DNA of 43,514 nucleotides from Limnohabitans sp. 2KL-51. GTDB taxonomy: Bacteria; Pseudomonadota; Gammaproteobacteria; Burkholderiales; Burkholderiaceae_C. Below are positions 24,362 through 32,479 of this stretch, in pieces. Both the position numbers and the translations under genes were made by a program. The DNA is taken from positions 1 to 43,514 of the forward strand of contig NZ_NESJ01000026.1 in NCBI RefSeq assembly GCF_003063645.1. Reading direction: 5' to 3'. Each line of letters begins with the position of its first letter. The first letter of the stretch is position 1. The notes beneath the pieces are model-generated. The model was not told where the DNA came from and searched no databases. It worked only from the letters and a program-made list of their open reading frames with translations.

Positions 24362-26053
24362 TCAGTAATCGGAGACAGGTACGTGACTGGCTGCCGGATC
24401 AATAGCCACGTCAATCACGGTCGTGATGCCTTGGCGGCCTGCCTCACGGGCGGCCACGATGGCATCACCCAGGGCATCGGCACGGTTGACCCGAATCCCT
24501 TGGCAGCCCATGCCTTGTGCCAGCATGGCAAAGTCCATTGGCGAGAAGTCGACGGCGATGCGTTTGCCCTTCATGTTGTCGCGCACCATGCCCAAGCCCT
24601 GGTTGTTGGCCACGATCACGGTGATTGGAAGCTTCTCCTGGACACAGGTGGCCAGCGTGCTCAGCGTCATGGCCGCGCCACCGTCGCCAATCAGGCAGAT
24701 TGAATTGCGCTCTGGATACACCAGCTTGGTGGCCGCTGCTGCCGGCAGCCCCCATCCCATGCCACCAATGCCACCGGGTGCGACCAATTGGCCTGGTGTG
24801 CGCAGACGCAGCATGCTGGTCACCCAGATGCGGTTGTTGCCCGCGTCAAGCACCAGCATGTCCTTCGGTGTCAAGACGTGGTCAAGTACGCGGATCAGGT
24901 CGGCGTAATGCAATGTGCCATCTGCGGCCACCACGCCCGGGAGGACACCAAATCCATGTGCTGCATTGTTGGCAGCAATGGCCTCAAGCCGTGCCCCACA
25001 CTGCGCCTCGCCAAGCGGCTGCGGCTTCAACATTTCGAGCACATCGCCGACATCGCCGGTGATGGCAAGCTCCACCGGCATGACCCAGCCGGCATGGCGG
25101 GCATCCACATCGACATGGGCAATGCGCTGGCGGGTCGGGTCCAGCATCCCCTCATCGCGGAAACGCAAATAGTCGGGACCCAGGCTGGATCCCAGCACGA
25201 TGACCACGTCAGCCTGACTGAGCATGCGGTTGGCGCTCTTGCTGCCCCAGGTGCCGAGCATGCCTACCGCCACTGGGGAGGTCTCGTCGACGACACCCTT
25301 GCCGTTGTAGCTGGTGGCAACGGCAATGCCGGCGCGCTGGGCCACTTCAGCGAGTTGTACGCGTGTGGATTCGGTCTGCGTGCCTTGGCCCGCAATCACC
25401 ACCGGACAGCGTGCACCGGCGATCATTGCTGCCAGGGACTCGACAGCACCTGCATCCGGCCGCGCAGGCGTGTGCCGCAAAAAGCCCTCTGATGGGTAGA
25501 GCTTGACCCTCGGGTTGTCCGGCATTTCACGGCGGATGATCGGTGACTTCATGACCAGTGCCGCTGGGCCCATGCGTGGCAGTTGGGCGTGCTTGAAAGC
25601 GAGCTGCAGCCCGTAGACAGCCTCGTGCGGCTCGGTGGCATAGCCGCAGTACTTGGTCATGGTGCTGAGCACGTTGCGGACATCGGCAGCACCGTAATCG
25701 CCTGTCATGGTCTGGTAGACGCCGTACATGCCGAAGCCGTCGTAGCAAGAGGTGTCGGTCAGAACGACCATGGGTGAGCCGGCGAACTGGGCCTCAAGGA
25801 TCCCGAACGCGCCGGTGGTGCTGGCAAATGGCCCCTGTCCCATAAAGACGCCGGGGCGACCGCTGAGCTTTCCGTAGGTCTGTGCCATCACGGAGGCGAT
25901 TTGCTCGCTTCGGGTGAGCACCACACGGAAGCGGTCGCGTACCTCATAAAACTCGTCGAGCATCCAGGTGATGCCCAGCCCGGGGAGGGTAAAGGCATGG
26001 GTCGCGCCGCATTCGAGCAGGGTCTGGACAAGGGCCTTTTTGGTGGTCGTCAA
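24362..26053 (-). CDS. Thiamine-diphosphate-dependent enzyme (acetolactate synthase/decarboxylase family)
   Basis: About 563 residues. The three-domain family layout is clear: Pyr domain with the catalytic glutamate (LTRSEQIASVMA, E50), a central Rossmann-like domain (CPVVIAGQGTQTES...), and the PP domain with the Mg/ThDP motif GDGGAAM followed by NNQGLGM about 30 residues later. The substrate cannot be told; lyase or decarboxylase of a 2-oxo acid fits. I prefer TTG 26053, which has AGGAG seven bases upstream; the ATG at 26107 would start at the edge of the operator. It is the first gene of the cluster. Confidence 0.88.
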   Translation of the reverse strand: MTTTKKALVQTLLECGATHAFTLPGLGITWMLDEFYEVRDRFRVVLTRSEQIASVMAQTYGKLSGRPGVFMGQGPFASTTGAFGILEAQFAGSPMVVLTDTSCYDGFGMYGVYQTMTGDYGAADVRNVLSTMTKYCGYATEPHEAVYGLQLAFKHAQLPRMGPAALVMKSPIIRREMPDNPRVKLYPSEGFLRHTPARPDAGAVESLAAMIAGARCPVVIAGQGTQTESTRVQLAEVAQRAGIAVATSYNGKGVVDETSPVAVGMLGTWGSKSANRMLSQADVVIVLGSSLGPDYLRFRDEGMLDPTRQRIAHVDVDARHAGWVMPVELAITGDVGDVLEMLKPQPLGEAQCGARLEAIAANNAAHGFGVLPGVVAADGTLHYADLIRVLDHVLTPKDMLVLDAGNNRIWVTSMLRLRTPGQLVAPGGIGGMGWGLPAAAATKLVYPERNSICLIGDGGAAMTLSTLATCVQEKLPITVIVANNQGLGMVRDNMKGKRIAVDFSPMDFAMLAQGMGCQGIRVNRADALGDAIVAAREAGRQGITTVIDVAIDPAASHVPVSDY

Positions 26054-26092
26054 AGGGAAATCTCCTGTGCACAAGTTAAATTTTGTCGTCAG

Positions 26093-26106
26093 TGCAAGCG
26101 TTTGCA
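26093..26106. promoter_or_regulatory. LacI-type operator 1
   Basis: TGCAAGCGTTTGCA is a palindrome (arms TGCAA/TTGCA with central CG) of the form bound by LacI/PurR-family repressors. It lies 40 bases before the TTG start of the ThDP-enzyme gene. Confidence 0.7.
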
Positions 26107-26260
26107 TGAAACTCTAATCAAGCATTTAACTTGCGTCAAGCGGTCCGGTGGTTAGAACGGGCTGGGGAAAACCCTTGTATAAAAAATAATTTATTTGAAT
26201 CGGGTCATCGCACTAAGCCGTTTATTGGAGTCGACACACGCTCATAGAGATCCTTCATAA

Positions 26261-26274
26261 TGCAAGCGATTGCA
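26261..26274. promoter_or_regulatory. LacI-type operator 2
   Basis: TGCAAGCGATTGCA matches operator 1 in 13 of 14 bases and lies 16 bases before the lacI-family ATG. The two centres are 168 bp apart, exactly 16 turns at 10.5 bp per turn, compatible with looping. Confidence 0.7.
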
Positions 26275-26290
26275 ATACTCCACCCCCGTG

Positions 26291-27406
26291 ATGACTCGCC
26301 AATCGCCGCCCCCGCAGCCCGTGTCCGCTCGAATGAGTGGTGCACCCAGAGCCCTCGGCCCCACATCGCTGGCCGATGTGGCGGCTTTGGCTGGCGTCTC
26401 TACGGGCACGGTGTCGCGTGCGCTGACCCGCCCGGAGATGATCAGTGAGGCCACGCGTTCGCGGGTGCTGGCATCCGCCGAGAGATTGGGCTATGTGGCC
26501 AACGGTGCCGCACGCGCATTGGCGATGCGCAAGACCCGGACGGTGGGTGCCTTGGTCCCGCGTTTTGGCGGTTCTTCGTTTCCTACATTGGTGCAGGCGC
26601 TGGAAACCGCGTTGGCAGCCGAGGGCTACACCTTGCTGCTGTCGGCCCCGGATCACGCGCGCGCTCAGGATCCCTCGATCCTTCGTTCCTTGATCGAACG
26701 CGGCGTCGATGCCGTAGCGCTGCTCGGAGCGGATCAGTCCCCGTCGATCTTCTCGCAGCTGAATTCACACCACATTCCGTTCGTGATGATGTGGGCCAAG
26801 CAAAGTGACCAGGGCGTCTGTGTTGGCTTTGATGAAGGTGCGGCGGCGGCACTCGTCATCGATAACCTGGCTGATCAGGGGCACCGTCAGATCGGTTTCA
26901 TTGGCGGGCGTACTCTTGACAATGAACGTGCGCGTCTGCGTTTTGGCGGTTTGCTGGAGGCCGTCGCACGTCGCGGTTTGACCTTGCAGGCCGACGCGCT
27001 GGTGGAAACCAATTACGGGTTTGCCGAGGGTTTCGAGGCTATGCAGCAAATCCTGCAGCGCCGCTCGCCGGTGACTGCAGTGGTCTGCGGCAACGACTAT
27101 TTGGCTGCGGGGGCCCTGTCGGCCTTGGACCGGGCAGGCATCGCGGTCCCTGAGAGAGTGTCTGTTGCCAGCTTCAATGACAACGACTTCGCTCCCTACC
27201 TGCACCCGCCGCTGACAACTGTTCGGGTCCCGATCCGGGCAATGGGGGAAGTGGCCGCGCGCTACCTGATTGAACGCCTCTCCGGTCAGATGCCACAGCC
27301 CCCGGCGCTGCTGCCCGTTGAACTGATTGTCCGCGACAGCACGGGGCCGGTGCCTGCCCTGGTGCCGAAAACATCGCGCACAAAAGGCCCCGTGAAGAGA
27401 CTTTAA
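26291..27406 (+). CDS. LacI-family transcriptional regulator
   Basis: About 371 residues. The HTH reads TSLADVAALAGVSTGTVSRAL with the hinge region RLGYVANGAARAL; the ligand-binding domain shows typical periplasmic-binding-like motifs (TVGALVPRFGGSSFPTLVQAL, GHRQIGFIGG, TAVVCGNDYLAAGAL, VSVASFNDNDFAPYLHPPLT). ATG 26291 is used; ATG 26333 just before the HTH is an alternative, and neither has a strong ribosome binding site. It is divergent from the ThDP-enzyme cluster and very likely represses it and itself through the two operators. Confidence 0.9.
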   Translation: MTRQSPPPQPVSARMSGAPRALGPTSLADVAALAGVSTGTVSRALTRPEMISEATRSRVLASAERLGYVANGAARALAMRKTRTVGALVPRFGGSSFPTLVQALETALAAEGYTLLLSAPDHARAQDPSILRSLIERGVDAVALLGADQSPSIFSQLNSHHIPFVMMWAKQSDQGVCVGFDEGAAAALVIDNLADQGHRQIGFIGGRTLDNERARLRFGGLLEAVARRGLTLQADALVETNYGFAEGFEAMQQILQRRSPVTAVVCGNDYLAAGALSALDRAGIAVPERVSVASFNDNDFAPYLHPPLTTVRVPIRAMGEVAARYLIERLSGQMPQPPALLPVELIVRDSTGPVPALVPKTSRTKGPVKRL

Positions 27407-27452
27407 ATCGCATCCGGATTGCAGTTTCCGCAAGGACCAGTGGCGATTACTG

Positions 27453-27709
27453 ACGTGGCTTCACTACAAGCGCAGGACGTGCGCAACTCCAGCGGCTCGC
27501 TCATCGGCCGGATATACGGCAACGAAGTGCGCAACTCAAGTGGCAACCTGTTGTACTGCCTAAATGGCGACGAGGTGCGCGACGCCAGCGGCCGCCTCTA
27601 CCTGCGCCTTGATGGTTCCGACATCCGCAACGCCAGCGGCTCGCTACTCGGCCGGTTTGAAGGGCAGGATGTGCGCGACTCCAGCGGCCGCCTGTTGGGC
27701 CGCATCCCC
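27453..27709 (+). pseudogene. Fragment of the 16-residue-repeat protein gene
   Basis: The stretch starting GTGGCTTCACTACAAGC and ending GGCCGCATCC matches 14932-15183 with few changes, encoding ASLQAQDVRNSSGSLIGRI and following repeats. It lacks the signal-peptide start and the C-terminal tail. One conserved arginine is replaced (LYCLNGD for LYRLNGD). It is fused at both ends to unrelated DNA. Confidence 0.75.
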
Positions 27710-27899
27710 TCTAAACCTAGGAGTGCCGACTCAAAATTGACCAGGGTGTTCAACTGGCCTGCTGAAATATTCAGCAGGAGAGCAAGAAGGTGATCACCAT
27801 GGAAATGATAGGCAAGGTCAGGCGCATGAAGTTGCGCGAACAACTCTCCAACAGCGAGATCGCCAAGCGCACGGGGTTATCGTGCAACACGGTCAAAGC
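27710..27899 (+). mobile_element. IS21-family remnant (5' end with start of istA)
   Basis: From ATG 27799 the sequence encodes MEMIGKVRRMKLREQL, then SNSEIAKRTGLSCNTVKA, the N-terminal HTH of IS21-type IstA. It breaks off at about 27899, where the 3' end of the fimV-like gene begins on the other strand. The upstream part (27710-27798) is likely the IS left end. No istB is present. Confidence 0.7.
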
Positions 27900-29670
27900 T
27901 TGTCCGAATTTCGCCAAGCATTTGGATGGCGCGGCTTCTGGTGTCCTCGTTGCTTGAAGCCATGAGGGACAGCAACAAAGAACGGGCCAAGTCCTTTTCG
28001 CCATTGGCCATCAGCTGGATGGCAAGGCTGAGCTTGCTTTGCTCGGTGGCACCCTGTGTTGGTTGAGGAGCTGGGTTTGTCGTCTGAACAGGGACAAAGG
28101 TGTCGGCAGCTTCCGGGCTCAGGCTCAGGTCAATGGAGCGCATTTGCTCTGGGATTTGTACTTGCACCTGCCCCGGCTCAACGACCGCCGCGGCGACTGA
28201 ACCAACAACAGGACTTTGCGCATCGTCATAGGAGGGCGCAAAAACCGGATCAGGTTTTGATGCGGTCTTTCTCATCGCCAAAGCAACCAAGAACAAAACG
28301 GCCAGGAAAGCGGCGGCCCAAGCCCAAAGCTGTTTGTTGCCAACCAGGCCTTTGAGGCCTTCGCCCCAGGCCGTGCCGGCAGTGCCCACACCAGCCGCTG
28401 GTTCTGCAGCCGAAGGGGAGGGTGCAGAGTCTGTTGTGGAGCTGCTGGACGCGGAAGGATTTTGCTGGGCCAAGGCCTCCAGATCCTTTAAGTTTTTGCT
28501 CAAGGCAGCCGTTTGCGCGGAGGCGTCTTTGATTTCTCGCGAGCGGGCTATTTTTTCTTCTGCAGCAGACGCCTGCGCACTCGGCTTGGACAAAGTGAGC
28601 TTGTCTTGCTGGGCGTCTGGCGCTTCGGGCTTGACGCCTTCAGGCGCCAAGTTGCCCGACATGGCCCGGCTGTTTTCGTTGCCCACGGTGGAAGTCGACT
28701 CGGCCAAGCGCGCGGCGTATTGGGCGAACGCCATCGATTGGGCGATGACGGTTTGACGCGCTTGCTCACGAGGTATTTGAGCGGCCTCTTGGGCCTCAGG
28801 AATGCGCAACACAGCGCCCGCCTTGACCAGGTTCACATTGCCTTGGATGAACGCATCGGGGTTGGCCTTGAGCATGGCCAGCATCATTTGGTCCAAAGAG
28901 ACGCTGGGATCCAAAAACTGCAGGGCCAGCCGTGATGTCGTGTCGCCAGGCTTAACTTGGACAGTTTTTCCGACAGTTTTGTCCGCCTTCAAAGCTGGCC
29001 GACCCATGGATTGGGGGGCGAATTGAACGGAAGAAGTCTTCAGATTTGATGTGGGCGCCGTGTAGCCAGCCTCACTCGGCCCTGGATTCGTGCTGGGCGC
29101 CTGCGCATTGTCAACTGGGGACCAGCGGTAAACCGGAACCTTCTGAGCGTTGACCTCAACACTGGCCGGACCCAAAGCGCCAGGCTGAGCCAAAGCCACT
29201 GCAGGCACAAGGCATGCTGAAAAAAACAACGCTCCCAGAGGCGCGATCAAAAGACTGCTTGTTTTTTGGCTACTTGCTGCCGCAAAAGCGGTGGCGGCAA
29301 TCCGGACCATGCTCGGATGCAGAGTTCCGAGTTTTGGGTTTTGGCCGTATGGCGCATGCGGTGGGACCGAGAAGTAGGCGTCGTTGAAAGGGAGCTCAAG
29401 AACGTTTCTCAGGTCGAATTTGGTGTCGTAGCTCAAACCGGCACTGGTATATGCACTAGATTGCTCGCTCTTTGCGATTCTGAATTCCCCGCTGTAGAGA
29501 CGGTCCGTCTTTTGGCTGGTTCCATACGCCACGCTCACGAAAATCATGCCTTCGTCGTCTTCCTTGGTCGAAACAATGAGGCCGGGGCGTGGCTTTGGTT
29601 TGGGGTGAATGTTGTCAGGGAAATGGCACCAGACGATCTCGCCAGCCGTGGGTTCCGGCCACCAGCGCAT
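27877..29670 (-). CDS. PemK/MazF-like toxin fused in frame to a FimV-like LysM protein
   Basis: One open frame of 597 codons. Residues 1 to about 132 resemble PemK/MazF-family toxins (GEIVWCHFPD, KPRPGLIV, LSYDTKFDLRNVLELPF, PKLGTLHPSM). Residues 137-163 look like a signal peptide (SSLLIAPLGALFFSACL...AQPG). Then come a LysM-like domain (235-292, VKPGDTTSRLALQF), a low-complexity linker, a transmembrane helix (448-466) and a FimV-type C-terminal motif (LAIQLMANGEKDLARSLL). The usual FimV N-terminal domain is missing. The last residues come from the IS21 remnant. Either a chimera created by deletion, or two products if translation also starts at ATG 29310. The start overlaps the antitoxin stop by one base. 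Confidence 0.75.
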   Translation of the reverse strand: MRWWPEPTAGEIVWCHFPDNIHPKPKPRPGLIVSTKEDDEGMIFVSVAYGTSQKTDRLYSGEFRIAKSEQSSAYTSAGLSYDTKFDLRNVLELPFNDAYFSVPPHAPYGQNPKLGTLHPSMVRIAATAFAAASSQKTSSLLIAPLGALFFSACLVPAVALAQPGALGPASVEVNAQKVPVYRWSPVDNAQAPSTNPGPSEAGYTAPTSNLKTSSVQFAPQSMGRPALKADKTVGKTVQVKPGDTTSRLALQFLDPSVSLDQMMLAMLKANPDAFIQGNVNLVKAGAVLRIPEAQEAAQIPREQARQTVIAQSMAFAQYAARLAESTSTVGNENSRAMSGNLAPEGVKPEAPDAQQDKLTLSKPSAQASAAEEKIARSREIKDASAQTAALSKNLKDLEALAQQNPSASSSSTTDSAPSPSAAEPAAGVGTAGTAWGEGLKGLVGNKQLWAWAAAFLAVLFLVALAMRKTASKPDPVFAPSYDDAQSPVVGSVAAAVVEPGQVQVQIPEQMRSIDLSLSPEAADTFVPVQTTNPAPQPTQGATEQSKLSLAIQLMANGEKDLARSLLLSLMASSNEDTRSRAIQMLGEIRTSFDRVAR

Positions 29671-29951
29671 CAGGCGTTTTCCAATTCAAACAGACTGCTG
29701 CGGACAGTGCCGCCTTTGGCCTTGGGGGCTGATTTTTTAACCTGATTGAGTTGGGCTTTGGTCAAAGCTCCCTCATCTGCCTCGTATTGAGGCAGGAACT
29801 TGGTGGCCAGTTCATGCAGTGCCAGGTGAATCACTTGTGTTTCGTCAACACCCAATACATCAGCCAGACGTTTGGTCGTTGTGCGGGTCACGCCAGTTGC
29901 GCTGTCTTTCGGGCGATAGCGGAAGGCGATCTGGGCTGCTGCAGCTTTCAT
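29670..29951 (-). CDS. Antitoxin of the PemK/MazF-like toxin
   Basis: A 93-residue protein starting MKAAAAQIAFRYRPKD. The central TTTKRLADVLGVDETQVIHLALHELA reads as a ribbon-helix-helix-like or helical DNA-binding segment; the lysine- and acid-rich C-terminal tail would contact the toxin. Its stop TGA shares its A with the toxin ATG. A palindrome upstream (29971-29989) is the likely operator. Confidence 0.7.
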   Translation of the reverse strand: MKAAAAQIAFRYRPKDSATGVTRTTTKRLADVLGVDETQVIHLALHELATKFLPQYEADEGALTKAQLNQVKKSAPKAKGGTVRSSLFELENA

Positions 29952-29970
29952 TTCCAGCTCCTTTGAAGTT

Positions 29971-29989
29971 AGATATCTTAAAGATATCA
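29971..29989. promoter_or_regulatory. Palindromic operator upstream of the toxin-antitoxin operon
   Basis: GATATC (29972-29977) and GATATC (29983-29988) flank TTAAA, giving a near-perfect palindrome 20 bases upstream of the antitoxin ATG. It suits a dimeric autoregulating antitoxin. From 29990 to about 30290 I see no gene. Confidence 0.6.
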
Positions 29990-30289
29990 GAAGGGCGGGG
30001 TGTTGTCAACAAGGTGGGGGGTCCGCCCGGCAAGCAGGACTGAATGGAAAATTGAAGTCTGTGGTCGCTGTTTCAATAGTGTTTTACAGATTTGAACCGC
30101 CGTCCACAATTCTGTAGAAATGGAGGCATTCAATGGAGGCCTTACCATTGGGTGCGGCGCTGAATTGGGGATTGTTCGCAGGAACTAGATGAGGCCCGCA
30201 GGGGCTACTCTGAGGCTGTTTGCGCAGTGGTTACGCCGTTCCTATAAACCTACCTAAATCTACTCGCACCTGACCAAATCTGATCAGTA

Positions 30290-30500
30290 CGGTACGTCTT
30301 TAGGAAAGTCGTCAGCCGAACAGTTTTGCTGACTCGCTCCACGGGATCTCACCATGGACTGCCGGTGGGCACACAGTGACCGCATTGCTGGGGTCAAAGG
30401 TGCGGGCGCTTCTTTTGCTGCGTCCGACCGATGAACTACTCCACCCAAATCGGCGAGCCGACTTCGATGGAGTTTCTAGTAGCCTTGCGGCTACCGGTCA
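30290..30500 (-). ncRNA. Candidate omega RNA region / right end of the IS605-type element
   Basis: The DNA spanning the tnpB 3' end and just beyond contains stem-loops GTAGCC-TTGC-GGCTAC (about 30479-30494, inside the coding end) and GTCAGC...GCTGAC (30312-30334). In IS200/IS605 elements the TnpB guide RNA overlaps this position. Its 3' border, which would define the guide, could not be fixed. Confidence 0.35.
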
Positions 30501-32034
30501 GTTCCTGACCATACCCAACCGATTCCTTATCGGAACCGGTTGAATCTTTACTTTCCCACCAGGCGCCTTCAAATGCGTACCTGAGCATCGTCCTGGCTGC
30601 ATTTTCATCACGCTCGTGCTCAACGCCGCAGGAACAAGTCCATTGGCGGTCATCCATCGTCAGCTTTGTTGTGCCGCCACATTGGTGGCAACGCTGCGTT
30701 GGCTTGACTTTGCGGGTGGGAACAAATAAAAACTTAGTACCAGCTTCCAACGCTTTGTACTGAAGTTTTGCCAGCAGCCCCGCCGGGGCTGCATCAAGAA
30801 TGGAACGATTTAAGCCAGCCTTCGCCGCCGCTCCATTCGGTAAAAAAGCGCCTGTTTCATTGCCTTGTGCGTCCAGCTCCGGTTTTGCTTTGGGCGCTTT
30901 TGTCATGTTTTTGATCGCCAACTCTTCTGTGACGATCAAGCCATATTGACCGACCAATTTAGCTGTCAATTGGTGATAAAAATCCCCGCGCTGGCGGGCC
31001 ACTCTGCCATAAATCGAGCGTCTGCGGGCATAGGCCAGCTTGAGTTGATGGCAAACTGGAAAGTGTTTGTCTTTGCCTGATTTAGCCTTCGCAGCCGTCT
31101 CCAGCTTGGAGATGGTTTTCTGAACCTGGGCGATTGCGCCTATTTGGTTTTTCAACCACCTGGGGTTGTCGACCTCTTTGATGGCGCCTGTCATTGGGTC
31201 GCCAACAACCTGGGTCAGCAGCGTTGCAAGACCCCAATCAAAAGCCATGGATTCATTGCCGCCAACTCGGCCAATGGCTTGCTGCGTCACATTGACCGTG
31301 ACGCTCAGATACCACTTGTCGCCTTTGCGCATAATTTCGGCTGTCTTCGGGATGCCTAAAAAGCGAGCGGCGCCCCGAATGGAGATGTTGCCGATGTCGG
31401 TAAGGCGCACCGCGCCGTAGCCGTACTTTGTGCGCCCAGCGGCGTTTGTTTTGCTTTTTTGGCTCAGCAAACTCCAGCCGTCGCCATATGTTTTGTAACC
31501 CCATCCGGGGTATTTTTTGTAACTTTTGAACCGTGGATAGCCAGGCGTCTGGCCTTTGGCGACGCGGTCAAAGAAGTTCTTGAACGCCAAAACCAGCCGC
31601 TGCCCAGTCACTTGCGCCGACTGAGCTGTGGTGCTCGCCTCAATCCAGGGATGCGCATTGCGAATGGCTTTGACAGCTTCACACACTGTGGTGCGTGTAT
31701 AGGCTGGCAGGCCTGCCTTGTAGCGCAACCTGGACGTTTCCAGAAGTGTGTTGTAAATCTTGCAATGGGCAGTCGCTGTTTTATTTAATGCGAGCAGTTC
31801 GCTTGCATTGGGATAAAGGCGAAAGCTGACTTTGCGCTGCAAGTCTTGCGGCTCACCTGCAGCAAGCGTTAAATTAATGGCAGGATGCTTCGGGTAAATC
31901 AGCGACTCGCGCATGAAATCGCACAAAACACCGACCGACAAAAAACCAGAGCCGCAAAGGCGGCCGCCTTCTGGATATTGATATCCAAGAAGGCTAGGTT
32001 TTAAGATTGGTTGCTTGATTGCCATGAATGACAT
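30436..32034 (-). CDS. tnpB: TnpB, RNA-guided nuclease of an IS605-type element
   Basis: A 532-residue frame. The TnpB fold begins near LQRKVSFRLYPNASELLALNK. All RuvC catalytic residues are present: D266 (AFDWGL), E370 (VTEELAIKNM) and D476 (HERDENAA); the zinc ribbon has C449, C452, C467 and C469. It could therefore be an active RNA-guided endonuclease. The N-terminal 60 or so residues are outside the usual fold, so translation may begin later, for example at ATG 31914. It is divergent from tnpA (16 bases between the starts), the IS605 arrangement. Confidence 0.88.
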   Translation of the reverse strand: MSFMAIKQPILKPSLLGYQYPEGGRLCGSGFLSVGVLCDFMRESLIYPKHPAINLTLAAGEPQDLQRKVSFRLYPNASELLALNKTATAHCKIYNTLLETSRLRYKAGLPAYTRTTVCEAVKAIRNAHPWIEASTTAQSAQVTGQRLVLAFKNFFDRVAKGQTPGYPRFKSYKKYPGWGYKTYGDGWSLLSQKSKTNAAGRTKYGYGAVRLTDIGNISIRGAARFLGIPKTAEIMRKGDKWYLSVTVNVTQQAIGRVGGNESMAFDWGLATLLTQVVGDPMTGAIKEVDNPRWLKNQIGAIAQVQKTISKLETAAKAKSGKDKHFPVCHQLKLAYARRRSIYGRVARQRGDFYHQLTAKLVGQYGLIVTEELAIKNMTKAPKAKPELDAQGNETGAFLPNGAAAKAGLNRSILDAAPAGLLAKLQYKALEAGTKFLFVPTRKVKPTQRCHQCGGTTKLTMDDRQWTCSCGVEHERDENAARTMLRYAFEGAWWESKDSTGSDKESVGYGQELTGSRKATRNSIEVGSPIWVE

Positions 32035-32049
32035 TATACTCTAAAAATC

Positions 32050-32463
32050 ATGACAACGCAACAATTTAAAGTACTTTCGCACTGCACGTTTTCACTGCAG
32101 TATCACTTGGTTCTTGTTACAAAATATCGGAAAAAGTGCCTAACCAACGAGATGCTTATTGACCTAAAAGCCATATGTAAAAAGCAACTAGAGCTAAAGG
32201 AAGGCGCCCTGCTTGAATTTAACGCTGAAGAAGACCACATTCACTTACTTTTTGAGCTGCCACCCAAAACATCAATTTCCACCTTGATTAATATTTTAAA
32301 AACCTCAAGCGCCAGATTGTTAAGAAAAAATCATCATGAGCATCTTCAAAAATTCTTTTTAAAACCAATACTTTGGAGCCGGAGTTACTTTGTTGTAAGC
32401 TGTGGCGGCGCGCCTTTAGCAGTGATAAAAAAATACATTCAACAACAAAAAACTCCTCATTAA
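32050..32463 (+). CDS. tnpA: TnpA, Y1 HUH transposase of IS200/IS605 family
   Basis: A 137-residue protein with the HUH motif DHIHLLF (H63, H65) and the catalytic tyrosine in KKYIQQQ (Y129); the length is typical. It cuts and joins single-stranded DNA at the element ends. Codon use is AT-richer than its surroundings. The left end of the element should lie just after its stop, about 32464-32490. GGCCAGCA-CT-TGCTGGCC (32514-32531) is a perfect hairpin nearby but may belong to the adjoining TnpB-related gene. Confidence 0.9.
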   Translation: MTTQQFKVLSHCTFSLQYHLVLVTKYRKKCLTNEMLIDLKAICKKQLELKEGALLEFNAEEDHIHLLFELPPKTSISTLINILKTSSARLLRKNHHEHLQKFFLKPILWSRSYFVVSCGGAPLAVIKKYIQQQKTPH

Positions 32464-32479
32464 AAACAAAGCGCCCTTC

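Noticed and set aside
24362..26107. ATG at 26107 as start of the ThDP enzyme
   Set aside because: It directly abuts the LacI-type operator and has no ribosome binding site, whereas TTG 26053 has AGGAG at good distance and places the catalytic glutamate at residue 50.
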